This document shows positions 1 to 6,844 of a DNA stretch of 9,357 nt, in pieces. The stretch is taken from contig JAJXUF010000124.1 of assembly GCA_021783175.1 (NCBI GenBank), positions 1-9,357 of the forward strand. The letters are read 5' to 3'. How positions within the stretch are numbered: position 1 is the stretch's first letter; each line of letters begins with the position of its first letter. The notes beneath the pieces were generated by a model that was given only the letters and a program-made list of their open reading frames with translations, did no database searches and was not told where the DNA came from. Position numbers and translations under genes: made by a program. The stretch comes from Pseudomonadota bacterium. GTDB taxonomy: Bacteria > Pseudomonadota > Gammaproteobacteria > Acidiferrobacterales > UBA6901.

Positions 1-1932
1 GGCGACGTCCTCGTATTTCTTCCCGGTGCCAAGGAGATACGCCGTACCCAGGCGCTGCTTGCGCAGTCGGACACACAGCGAAAACTCGACATTCTTCCGC
101 TTTATGGGGATCTGCCCTGGGAGCAGCAGGACCGCGCCATACGTCCTGGCGGAGAACATGATCGGCGTCGCGTGGTATTGGCCACGCCAATTGCAGAAAC
201 CAGCCTGACCATCGAGGGCGTTCGCGTCGTCATCGACGCGGGCTATGTGCGGGTACCGCAGTTGGATGCGAAGAGCGGTTTGTCGCGTCTCATTACGCAG
301 CGCATATCACGCGCGTCGAGCGAACAGCGCGCCGGCCGAGCAGGACGTACCGCACCCGGGGTGTGTTATCGCCTGTGGAGCGAAAATACCCAGCGGGGTC
401 TTATTCCGCAGGCGATTCCCGAGATCCGCGGCGCCGATCTTGCGCCGCTGGCGCTCGAGCTCGCTGCATGGGGAGTGCGGGATGTTGCAAGCCTTTCCTG
501 GCTTGATTCACCTCCGGCAGCGGCGCTGGCGCAGGCGCAGGAGCTGCTGCGTCAGCTCGATGCCGTAGATGTGGACGGACGCATCACAGGCGCCGGCAGG
601 GAGATGGTGCAATTGCCGCTGCATCCGCGGCTCGGCCATATGCTGCGGGTCGGAGCCAAGATGCGGCACGTCGCGCTTGCCTGCGACCTAGCCGCTCTCG
701 TATCTGAGCGCGACATACTGATCGGTGAAGCGCGTCGTTCATGCGATATTGAGTTGCGATTGGATGCGCTGCGACAGTATCGGCGGCTTGGCCACAATGC
801 GGTTCAGGACAGACTTGTAGATGCTAACGCTTGTGCGCGCGTCGATCAGGCCGCTCGGCAATACCGCAGGCTTGTGGCGGCTGCGGAGGAAGATCACGTG
901 ACGGGTAGGCAAGACGTCGGGCGGTTGCTGGCGCTCGCCTATCCCGATCGTATCGCGATGCAGCGGTCCGGCAATGAGCCGCGTTATCTCTTGGCGAACG
1001 GGCGTGGTACCCGCCTGCCGCCATGGGAGATGCGTCTGCGCCATCCGCTGCTCGCGGTGGCAAGCGCCGACGCGGATGCGCCGGAACGCGGCGGGACAGC
1101 TAGTAGTTCGGCTGCGGGAGGGGCCGGAGGAGGGGAAGGATTTATCTATCTCGCAGCGCCTCTCGCCATGGCGGATCTCGAAGAGCTTTTTGCGAATCGA
1201 TTGCAGACAACTGATGTGGTGCGTTGGGACGTGCAGCAGGAGGCTGTGATCGCGCGCCGCGAGCGCAGGCTGGGAGCGCTGTTGCTTGACAGCACACCGC
1301 TTGCGCATGCGTCTGCGGAAAAGATGCGCAGCGCCATGTTGGATGGTGTAAGCCGGCTCGGTTTGAAGGCCTTGCCCTGGGATGATGCAGCACGGCAGTG
1401 GCAGGCGCGTGTGCTCTGTATGCGCGCCTGGTTTCCGCAGGAGAACTGGCCGGATGTTTCCGATGCCGCGCTGGTGGCATCACTCGATGACTGGTTGGGC
1501 CCTTATCTGGATGGCATAACGCGGCGTGATCACTTGGCCCGCCTCGATCTCGGCCAGGCGCTGAAGGCGCAGCTTGATTGGAATCAAACCAAGCAGCTCG
1601 ATCAGGATGCGCCAACTCATCTTGAGGTGCCAAGCGGTTCCCGACTCAGGCTTGAGTATGCGCCCGGCGCTTCACCGGTACTGGCAGTAAAGCTGCAGGA
1701 AATGTTCGGACTCGCCGACACGCCGCGGGTTGCGCGCGGACGCGTTGCTGTGACTCTGCATCTGCTTTCCCCTGCGCGACGTCCCATTCAAGTTACTCAG
1801 GATCTGCGCGGCTTTTGGGACCGCACCTATGCGGAGGTAAAGAAGGAACTAAAGGGCCGCTATCCGAAGCATCCGTGGCCGGAAGATCCCTGGAATGCTG
1901 ATCCCACGGCGCGTCGCGCGCGCAAGCGCTGA
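1..1932 (+). CDS. hrpB: ATP-dependent helicase HrpB, C-terminal part (5' end outside window)
   Basis: DEAH-box (DExH) superfamily 2 helicase of the HrpB type, presumed to act on RNA in the cytoplasm; its physiological role is poorly defined in most species. The frame is open from base 1 and gives 643 residues. The family is usually about 810-840 residues, so the N-terminal RecA-like domain with Walker A and DEAH lies upstream of the window. In order: start of the second RecA-like domain (FLPGAKEI), motif V (ATPIAETSLTIEG, about nt 181-219), motif VI (QRAGRAGR, nt 325-348), the helicase-associated HA2 winged-helix/ratchet region, and the HrpB-specific C-terminal region ending in a basic tail. 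A Gly/Ala/Ser-rich stretch (about nt 1081-1138) interrupts the C-terminal region and looks like a flexible linker. The last block (DLRGFWDRTYAEVKKELKGR) is typical of HrpB. No frameshift is seen. The family call is firm; the substrate is not known from sequence. Confidence 0.95.
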   Translation, partial: GDVLVFLPGAKEIRRTQALLAQSDTQRKLDILPLYGDLPWEQQDRAIRPGGEHDRRRVVLATPIAETSLTIEGVRVVIDAGYVRVPQLDAKSGLSRLITQRISRASSEQRAGRAGRTAPGVCYRLWSENTQRGLIPQAIPEIRGADLAPLALELAAWGVRDVASLSWLDSPPAAALAQAQELLRQLDAVDVDGRITGAGREMVQLPLHPRLGHMLRVGAKMRHVALACDLAALVSERDILIGEARRSCDIELRLDALRQYRRLGHNAVQDRLVDANACARVDQAARQYRRLVAAAEEDHVTGRQDVGRLLALAYPDRIAMQRSGNEPRYLLANGRGTRLPPWEMRLRHPLLAVASADADAPERGGTASSSAAGGAGGGEGFIYLAAPLAMADLEELFANRLQTTDVVRWDVQQEAVIARRERRLGALLLDSTPLAHASAEKMRSAMLDGVSRLGLKALPWDDAARQWQARVLCMRAWFPQENWPDVSDAALVASLDDWLGPYLDGITRRDHLARLDLGQALKAQLDWNQTKQLDQDAPTHLEVPSGSRLRLEYAPGASPVLAVKLQEMFGLADTPRVARGRVAVTLHLLSPARRPIQVTQDLRGFWDRTYAEVKKELKGRYPKHPWPEDPWNADPTARRARKR

Positions 1933-1975
1933 TTTGCGATGTCCGCTGCGCAGCTATGCGCATCAATAATGCAAT

Positions 1976-2863
1976 CTAGTCGCGTATCAGTTGTTCACAC
2001 CAGGCTTCGATCGTTCTGCGCATGGCGTCGGGTGCCTCGGTCGGTATCCAGTGATGCGAGTCGAGCGTTACAATTCGACAATCCTTAAGCGATTCCAAGG
2101 AACGCCGGGTGCGACCAAGCTCGCCGAAGCGGGCTCCGGTCGAAAGTAATGCCAGGGCCGGGGCCTGGATGTCGGCAAGCGGCGGCAGTGGCCCTGTTAC
2201 CGCCAACAAATCGCTGAAATAGCTGGTGCTCGGCAGGTAGCGCAAATCTTCCAATGGGGATGCATAGCGGCGAGTGAGGGACTCGGAATTACCTTCGGTC
2301 GCCATGGCGGCACGAGTGCTGCGATCCAATTCTTCCAAATCGATTGTCGGTAGTTGGCGCCGGTAGATGCCCAGCCGGTTGAGTGCGCGTAATGTTCCCG
2401 CCAATGCGGAGATGGCCGGTCGCAGTTTGCGCGCAGCCTTAAGGGACCCGGTAAGAGCCTCGGGAAGCATGGGTTCGATAAGAACCATGCCCTGGACGCG
2501 TTGCGGAAAGTGGGCAGCAAAATGCAGGGCAATGTTCGCGCCTAGGCAATGGCCGATAAGCACGGCTGTCGCATGGCGTTCGGCATCAAGAATTGCTGCA
2601 ATATCATCGCACCAGATGTCCATTCCGATCGGACGGCGCATGACCGAACCGGCATGGCCGCGCAGGTCGAGGCGAACGGTGTCCCAGGAATTGCGCAGGC
2701 TTGTGTTGCGCAGGAATTCGCTCCAGCGAGTCAGGTTGCTTGCCATGCCATGTAGCAAGACAATCAGGTGCGGTGACGGAGCTGGGCTGTGCCAGCTGCG
2801 ATAGGTAATGGTTGCGCCGTCGGGCCGCTGCAGGATGCGAGGTTCGTCAGGGTCGTTCGACAT
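1976..2863 (-). CDS. alpha/beta-hydrolase fold protein with Cys nucleophile
   Basis: 295-residue cytoplasmic alpha/beta hydrolase; no signal peptide is seen. The oxyanion-hole motif HGMASN lies at residues 38-43, followed by DLRGHAGS (66-73), typical of the family. The nucleophile elbow reads G-H-C-L-G with Cys at residue 106 (codon TGC, complement of nt 2546-2548) where most relatives have Ser. The likely catalytic His is His271 in SHHWIPTE. The usual acid after strand 7 is not evident (the segment reads LLSTGARFGEL); Glu130 after strand 6 (VLIEP) could replace it. Cap-like helices occupy about residues 140-220. Cys nucleophiles are known in dienelactone hydrolase, so this may be a genuine thiol hydrolase or a protein with altered chemistry. 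The gene converges on hrpB with a 43-bp gap. ATG is taken as start; only a modest AGGG-type ribosome site lies before it. Substrate unknown. Confidence 0.88.
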   Translation of the reverse strand: MSNDPDEPRILQRPDGATITYRSWHSPAPSPHLIVLLHGMASNLTRWSEFLRNTSLRNSWDTVRLDLRGHAGSVMRRPIGMDIWCDDIAAILDAERHATAVLIGHCLGANIALHFAAHFPQRVQGMVLIEPMLPEALTGSLKAARKLRPAISALAGTLRALNRLGIYRRQLPTIDLEELDRSTRAAMATEGNSESLTRRYASPLEDLRYLPSTSYFSDLLAVTGPLPPLADIQAPALALLSTGARFGELGRTRRSLESLKDCRIVTLDSHHWIPTEAPDAMRRTIEAWCEQLIRD

Positions 2864-2905
2864 ATTTAAATGCAGGCCCTTATTTTGCAGACAACAGGAT
2901 CATGC

Positions 2906-2923
2906 GAACTCCCGGGAATGTTC
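2906..2923. promoter_or_regulatory. possible operator palindrome
   Basis: The sequence GAACTCCCGGGAATGTTC has GAAC and GTTC arms around a perfect 8-bp core TCCCGGGA (2910-2917). The arms are offset by one base, so symmetry is imperfect. It lies about 43 bp upstream of the hydrolase ATG, in a place suitable for a repressor site. It may equally be chance in GC-rich DNA. Confidence 0.18.
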
Positions 2924-3156
2924 TCCCATATTATTCCGCGCGCAGCCGATACCGGGCAAATTGCCAAGAAAACTGACTTGCTTCCGGTATGCTGCTGGTT
3001 GTCGTATGCTGCCTAGATTCTAGTCGCCCTTACTCCCGGCAGATCGCGCAGCAGGAACTGGTCCGACCAGGACAGACCTGTGAGAGCCCCGGGTCGAGCG
3101 TAAATGCGCACGTACTTTACGGTCGCGGTTTGTCCGCCGCAAACTGGTTTCATTGA

Positions 3157-3163
3157 GAGGTGA
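3157..3163 (+). promoter_or_regulatory. strong ribosome binding site deciding a TTG start
   Basis: GAGGTGA is a perfect match to the anti-Shine-Dalgarno sequence and lies 5 nt before TTG at 3169. The alternative GTG at 3160 lies inside this motif and has no good ribosome site of its own, so TTG is the better start. Confidence 0.6.
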
Positions 3164-3168
3164 TTTCT

Positions 3169-3576
3169 TTGGAAAGCAAGATTGCCGATGAATGGCTGCA
3201 GGCGCTGGCGGCTACCGCCAATGCCAAGGATTTTGCGGCACATATGGATCTTGTTTCGCCCCAGGTTGCAGTGTTCGGCGTACCGGGTTTTGAAGTCATT
3301 GGATATTCGGACTGGGCAGCACAGTGCAAGCACGAATTCGAGAATAACGTGCTCAAGCGTGTGGCGTACAATGGACTGCGGGTGATAGCGATGACGCCAG
3401 GTAGCGTAATGTTCAAAACCTTGGAAACGGTTGAAGGAACCGACGGATCGCTCAATGTCAATGGAGTGGAGATCGTGATTCGCAAGGAAGAGGATGGCAA
3501 ATGGCGGGTGACTCAGGAACGCATTCTTGCATCAGACGAAATGGAGTTTGACAGGCGTGCACACGGCGACCAGTGA
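3169..3576 (+). CDS. NTF2-like / SnoaL-fold protein
   Basis: Small cytoplasmic protein of 135 residues from TTG (138 from the GTG at 3160). It shows the NTF2-like pattern: an N-terminal helix (KIADEWLQALAATANA), a helix/loop with MDLVSPQVAVFGVPG, then a run of beta-strands ending in GVEIVIRKEEDGKWRVTQERI, where the DGKWRV motif is typical of this cone-shaped alpha+beta fold. The fold covers isomerases, dehydratases, ligand-binding proteins and many proteins of unknown role. I see no residue set that fixes a reaction, so no function is assigned. There is no signal peptide or membrane segment. The gene stands alone, with 304 bp before it and 221 bp before dsbG. Confidence 0.82.
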   Translation: MESKIADEWLQALAATANAKDFAAHMDLVSPQVAVFGVPGFEVIGYSDWAAQCKHEFENNVLKRVAYNGLRVIAMTPGSVMFKTLETVEGTDGSLNVNGVEIVIRKEEDGKWRVTQERILASDEMEFDRRAHGDQ

Positions 3577-3736
3577 AGCTCGGCAAAGCCGGTTCGGTAC
3601 TTGCCACCGCAATAACAACAAAATGCAAAAAATTCAACGCCTTAAAATACATCTGGAGCGCTAAATTCACTGCCATAACAGTTAATCGCCCAGACGAAAT
3701 GCAGGGTCGCTTGCGGCGCGGCCCATGGTGCGTTTG

Positions 3737-3745
3737 TGGCATAAT
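3737..3745 (+). promoter_or_regulatory. extended -10 promoter candidate for dsbG
   Basis: TGG-CATAAT matches the extended -10 form (TGn followed by a near-consensus -10 hexamer, 5 of 6 bases). No good -35 hexamer is found at 16-18 bp upstream, as is common for extended -10 promoters. Transcription would start near 3752 and leave a leader of about 45 nt before the dsbG ATG. Confidence 0.35.
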
Positions 3746-3797
3746 GTCTGGCTAGCCCCCCTTTTTTTCCCTGCATGAATACAGGAAGACTTTTGAA

Positions 3798-4646
3798 ATG
3801 ACAAGACTGGCAACTGTCGGGCGCGTATTGCGAATTATCGGACTGGCTACGCTTTGCACCACTTCGGTGGCGCATGCCGCAAACGCCGTGCCCTCCTCGA
3901 AAACCTATCCGCCGCCGATCAAGATGGCAATCAAGCAGGGCATGCATGTCGTTAGGAGCTTCCCCGCTGTCTCCGGTCTTCGGGGTTGGCTGCTGATGCG
4001 AGACGGAAGCTACACAATTGTCTTCACGACTCCCGACCAGAAAACGATGATTATCGGCATGCTCACAGATGAGACTGGCGCTAATCTGACCGCCACCTAT
4101 GGCCAGAAGTTCATCCCCAAACCGGACTATGCGAAACTCTTTTCGGATCTGCAGTCGACGGGCTATATCACGGAAGGTGAGACCAAGCATCCGAAAAGTG
4201 TGATTTACGTGTTTTTCGATGCCAACTGCATTTTCTGCCACCTAACGTGGAAGGCGCTGCAGCCATACGAAAAGGTTGGTCTGCAAGTTCGCTGGGTACC
4301 GGTCGCCTTTCTGAAACCCACATCCACGGGTAAAGCCGCTGCAATCATGCAAGCGAAGGATCCGGCTGCGGCGTTGGGCAACAATGAATCTCGCTTCAAC
4401 ACCGCCACCGAGGATGGTGGTATAGATCCGCTTAACCAACCTGCGAAATCGAGTATTGCGCATATCGTTGCTAACGGGAAGCTCATGAGTCGATTTGGTG
4501 CGAACGGCACGCCCCTTCTCGTATGGAAGGACAAAAAAGGTGCGGTCCAGACCCTCGATGGCCTGCCAAAACTCTCGAATTTGCCACGGATAACGGGCTT
4601 GCCGGAACAGGTCATTAATGATCCCGCTCTTGCCAGATTCAAATAG
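3798..4646 (+). CDS. dsbG: periplasmic thiol:disulfide interchange protein DsbG-like
   Basis: 282-residue exported DsbC/DsbG-type protein. Residues 1-27 form a Sec signal peptide (basic start, hydrophobic core, AHA before the predicted cut at Ala28). Residues about 30-115 correspond to the N-terminal dimerisation domain and the linker helix. The thioredoxin-like domain starts near VIYVFFDANC and carries the redox motif C144-I-F-C147, with the cis-proline loop at Thr238-Pro239 (NGTPLLVW). DsbG-family proteins isomerise disulfides or reduce sulfenylated cysteines in the periplasm, kept reduced by DsbD; no DsbD is in this window. CIFC differs from the CPYC of E. coli DsbG. Ribosome site AGGAAG (3783-3788) lies 9 nt before ATG. 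The Do protease gene follows 270 bp downstream, a sensible functional neighbour but with its own probable promoter. DsbC is the main alternative name. Confidence 0.88.
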   Translation: MTRLATVGRVLRIIGLATLCTTSVAHAANAVPSSKTYPPPIKMAIKQGMHVVRSFPAVSGLRGWLLMRDGSYTIVFTTPDQKTMIIGMLTDETGANLTATYGQKFIPKPDYAKLFSDLQSTGYITEGETKHPKSVIYVFFDANCIFCHLTWKALQPYEKVGLQVRWVPVAFLKPTSTGKAAAIMQAKDPAAALGNNESRFNTATEDGGIDPLNQPAKSSIAHIVANGKLMSRFGANGTPLLVWKDKKGAVQTLDGLPKLSNLPRITGLPEQVINDPALARFK

Positions 4647-4652
4647 CTGGGG

Positions 4653-4685
4653 GCGCCGCGGTCTGCGGTTTGCCGCACCCGGCGC
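4653..4685 (+). terminator. hairpin after dsbG, possible terminator without U-tract
   Basis: Two nested stems: outer GCGCCG/CGGCGC (4653-4658 with 4680-4685) and inner TGCGG-tttg-CCGCA (4664-4677). It starts 7 nt after the dsbG stop. No T-run follows (AAGGCAG), so it is not a classic intrinsic terminator; it may stabilise the 3' end or be part of a weak terminator. Confidence 0.35.
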
Positions 4686-4801
4686 AAGGCAGTCCTCGCA
4701 TGCCATCGGTCATGTCGCGCGTGCGTATAGGATTGTCCAGTTCCGGGCATGGACTCACCCCCCATGCCGGGTACGATATTGCGACATCGCTACTCGGAGT
4801 A

Positions 4802-4828
4802 GAACTTTTCAACCAATTTGTGATCCAT
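4802..4828 (+). promoter_or_regulatory. sigma-E/AlgU-like promoter upstream of the Do protease
   Basis: GAACTT at 4802-4807 matches the -35 element of extracytoplasmic sigma-E (RpoE/AlgU) promoters. It is followed by exactly 16 nt and then TCCAT (4824-4828), which keeps the leading TC of the -10 consensus (TCTGA or TCAAA) but diverges after it. Transcription would start near 4834, giving a leader of about 83 nt. Do proteases (DegP, MucD) are classic sigma-E targets, which supports the reading; the weak -10 lowers confidence. Confidence 0.42.
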
Positions 4829-4904
4829 GTGAATGGACGGTATGTAGCAGGTGACATCGTCGCGTGATGGCCGTGGCCTGCACGCACCTATTTTTTACCA
4901 ATTT

Positions 4905-4910
4905 GGAGGT
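4905..4910 (+). promoter_or_regulatory. ribosome binding site fixing the protease start
   Basis: GGAGGT lies 6 nt before ATG at 4917. The open frame extends upstream to an ATG at 4851, but that start lacks a ribosome site and would put 22 extra polar residues before the signal sequence, so 4917 is preferred. Confidence 0.75.
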
Positions 4911-4916
4911 TTCTGG

Positions 4917-6428
4917 ATGTCGATTGATCGTCGCTCGTTCAAGATTGGCATAATCGCGGGAGTATTTCTGTTAATTGGCGTTGCCATCGGCGCGGTCTTC
5001 ATGTTGCGCCTAGACGGATCCGCCTCGGCAACCAATGCCGCGCTTGCGGCCAGCGCGCCCCAGACGCCGCCTATTGGCAATATTTCCGCGGGTCCCAATT
5101 TCGTTCCGATTGTCAAGGAAGCTTTGCCCGCTGTGGTCAATATTTCGACGACCCGCGTAATCAAGACCCAGGGCCAGAATATGGGATCACCTTTCCCGGA
5201 TGATCCGTTTTTCCGCCAGTTTTTCGGGGACCAGTTCTTTCATAATTTCCATGTTCCGCGCGAACGCCGGGAAAGCGCTCTTGGTTCTGGCGTTATCGTA
5301 AATTCGAATGGCTACATCATTACCAATAACCACGTTATTGCGAAAGCTGACACGATCAAAGTGATTCTCGGCAACAACCGTGAATATAAGGCGAAGGTTG
5401 TCGGTACGGATCCGAAAACCGATATTGCCGTCATTAAGATCGATGCCAAGAATCTGCCGGTAATCCCCTGGGGGGATTCGAGCAATCTGCAAGTCGGCGA
5501 ATATGTTCTTGCGATGGGTAATCCGTTTGGCCTTAACCAGACGGTAACGATGGGTATCGTCAGCGCGGTCGGACGTGCAAACGTGGGTATCGAGGATTAT
5601 GAGGATTTCATCCAGACCGATGCTGCGATCAACCCAGGCAATTCGGGCGGCGCGCTGGTGAATACCAAGGGACAATTAATTGGTATCAACACCGCGATAT
5701 TCACCCGCAGCGGCGGATACATGGGAATAGGCTTCGCCATCCCGAGCAACATGGCGCGCGATGTCATGAATCAATTGATCGAGCATGGCCGCGTGATCCG
5801 CGGCTGGCTTGGCGTCTCCATCCAGGAAGTCACACCCGATCTTGCTAAGAACTTCGGACTCAAGGAGCCACGTGGTGCGCTGGTTGGCGAGGTCATCCAG
5901 CATAGCCCTGCAGCCAGTGCCGGCATCAAGACGGGCGACGTGATTATCGGTTACGACGGTAACGCGGTCGACACGCCGACGACGTTGCGCAATCTCGTTG
6001 CGGACACACCGGTCGGCAAGGAAGTCGAGGTCAAGCTGATCCGGGACAAGAGGATCATGTCTATCAAGGTGAAGATCGCCGAGCAGACCAAGCAGGTGGT
6101 TGAAGCCAGCCGTCAATCCGAGACGACGCAGGGCAGTTCGAACACCATGCTCTCGGGGTTGACCGTGCAGAACCTCACGCCGCAAATTGCCGGGCAGCTT
6201 AACCTTCCTGCGCAATCACCGGGTGTGGTGGTAACGGATGTTGATCCGTCGAGTCCGGCCGCGGCCGTGGGGCTGCAATCCGGTGACGTGATAACGCAGA
6301 TCAACCGCAAACCGGTGCGCAACATGGCAGACTACCGGCGCATCACGTCGCATCTTGGGAAGAACGAAAGTGTCCTGCTGCTGATTACGCGCGGCGGCGC
6401 GAATATGTTCATCGTGATAAGTCCCTAA
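4917..6428 (+). CDS. degP: Do/DegP-family periplasmic serine endoprotease, two PDZ domains
   Basis: 503-residue HtrA-family protease that degrades or chaperones misfolded envelope proteins. Residues 9-30 form a strongly hydrophobic export signal or anchor; SASA before Thr39 is a possible cleavage site. The trypsin-like domain (about 60-290) has the complete triad His139 (TNNHVI), Asp169 (TDIAVI) and Ser243 (GNSGGAL). An N-terminal loop rich in Phe and Asp (about 90-113, DDPFFRQFFGDQFF) matches the LA-loop region of DegP/DegQ. PDZ1 covers about 296-388 (RGWLGVSIQ, then SAGIKTGDVI) and PDZ2 about 412-500 (LSGLTVQNL, then AVGLQSGDVI). Two PDZ domains separate it from DegS-type proteins, which have one. 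MucD and DegQ are the other possible names. It is probably co-transcribed with the lipoprotein gene 23 bp downstream from the sigma-E-like promoter at 4802. The N-terminus also contains DRRSFK, resembling a shortened twin-arginine motif. Confidence 0.96.
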   Translation: MSIDRRSFKIGIIAGVFLLIGVAIGAVFMLRLDGSASATNAALAASAPQTPPIGNISAGPNFVPIVKEALPAVVNISTTRVIKTQGQNMGSPFPDDPFFRQFFGDQFFHNFHVPRERRESALGSGVIVNSNGYIITNNHVIAKADTIKVILGNNREYKAKVVGTDPKTDIAVIKIDAKNLPVIPWGDSSNLQVGEYVLAMGNPFGLNQTVTMGIVSAVGRANVGIEDYEDFIQTDAAINPGNSGGALVNTKGQLIGINTAIFTRSGGYMGIGFAIPSNMARDVMNQLIEHGRVIRGWLGVSIQEVTPDLAKNFGLKEPRGALVGEVIQHSPAASAGIKTGDVIIGYDGNAVDTPTTLRNLVADTPVGKEVEVKLIRDKRIMSIKVKIAEQTKQVVEASRQSETTQGSSNTMLSGLTVQNLTPQIAGQLNLPAQSPGVVVTDVDPSSPAAAVGLQSGDVITQINRKPVRNMADYRRITSHLGKNESVLLLITRGGANMFIVISP

Positions 6429-6451
6429 AGCGGCGAAAGGAACGTGATGCG

Positions 6452-6823
6452 ATGAAACCCGGCGACAGTGTTGGCATGACGACGGAGCGCTCTACGCCTG
6501 CGACTGGCATGCGGATATTGGTAGCGCTTCTGACACTGCTCGTCGGGGGATGCAGTACCGTGCAGGTGGGACGGGATTTTGATGTCCGGACCTTTGAGGC
6601 CAAGGTGGAGAGAGGGCGCACCACCGAGGCCCAGGTCCGGCAATGGCTAGGCCCTCCGAGCAGTACAGGCGTCGACGTGCAGGTGAATGGACAGCGGCTC
6701 AATCGGTGGTTGTACTACTACGGCGCGGGCAAGTTACCGAACATGAGCGGCGCCCATCTCAAGATGCTTGAGGTGGACTTCGATCTGCGCGGTATAGTCA
6801 GCGCTTACAACTGGTCCGATTGA
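6452..6823 (+). CDS. BamE/SmpA-OmlA-like outer-membrane lipoprotein
   Basis: 123-residue predicted lipoprotein. A hydrophobic stretch (MRILVALLTLLVGG, residues 20-33) ends in a lipobox VGGC with the lipidated Cys at 34. After it comes a BamE-like core: a helix with KVERGRTTEAQVRQWLGPP, where the G-x-T-x-x-x-V-x-x-x-L-G-x-P pattern is characteristic, then strands RWLYYYGAG, KMLEVDFDLRGIVSAYNWS. BamE-like domains bind outer-membrane assembly components or peptidoglycan-linked partners; the exact partner here is unknown and the protein need not be BamE itself. AAAGGAA (6436-6442) lies 9 nt before the ATG, favouring this start; a start at the ATG at 6509 would give a shorter, more standard lipoprotein signal but lacks a ribosome site. 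With 23 bp after the protease stop, an operon is likely. It converges on the receiver-like gene with only 21 bp between. Confidence 0.82.
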   Translation: MKPGDSVGMTTERSTPATGMRILVALLTLLVGGCSTVQVGRDFDVRTFEAKVERGRTTEAQVRQWLGPPSSTGVDVQVNGQRLNRWLYYYGAGKLPNMSGAHLKMLEVDFDLRGIVSAYNWSD

Positions 6824-6844
6824 TTCCACCCAGGAAGAGTGATC

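Larger units (their letters stand above)
2864..3168. other. intergenic region between divergent genes
   Basis: About 305 bp between the hydrolase start (-) and the NTF2-like gene (+), so it should hold the promoters of both. I see an imperfect palindrome at 2906-2923, a 9-bp direct repeat GTATGCTGC at 2987-2995 and 3004-3012 (17-bp period), and a small hairpin CTGGT-ccg-ACCAG at 3058-3070. No convincing sigma-70 -35/-10 pair and no gene stand out. Confidence 0.5.

Noticed and set aside
739..1308. Long open frame on the - strand inside hrpB
   Set aside because: Antisense shadow of a firmly identified helicase gene; translation is Arg/Pro/His-rich with no motif.
1947..1962. TGCGCA-gcta-TGCGCA hairpin between hrpB and the hydrolase gene
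   Set aside because: TGCGCA is self-palindromic, so the stem may be chance, and no U-tract follows on either strand; too weak to call a bidirectional terminator.
2367..2804. Open frame on the + strand opposite the hydrolase
   Set aside because: Shadow frame of a well-supported hydrolase gene; Arg-rich without domains.
3054..3083. Possible second sigma-E promoter, GGAACTG then TGTGA
   Set aside because: Spacing of 18 nt and a -10 that lacks the leading TC; not convincing.
3642..4241. 199-codon frame on the - strand opposite dsbG
   Set aside because: dsbG on the + strand has a signal peptide, C-x-x-C and cis-Pro; the antisense translation shows no recognisable family.
4618..4867. Overlapping small open frames between dsbG and the protease
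   Set aside because: No ribosome sites, no motifs, and the region is better explained as a leader with the sigma-E-like promoter.
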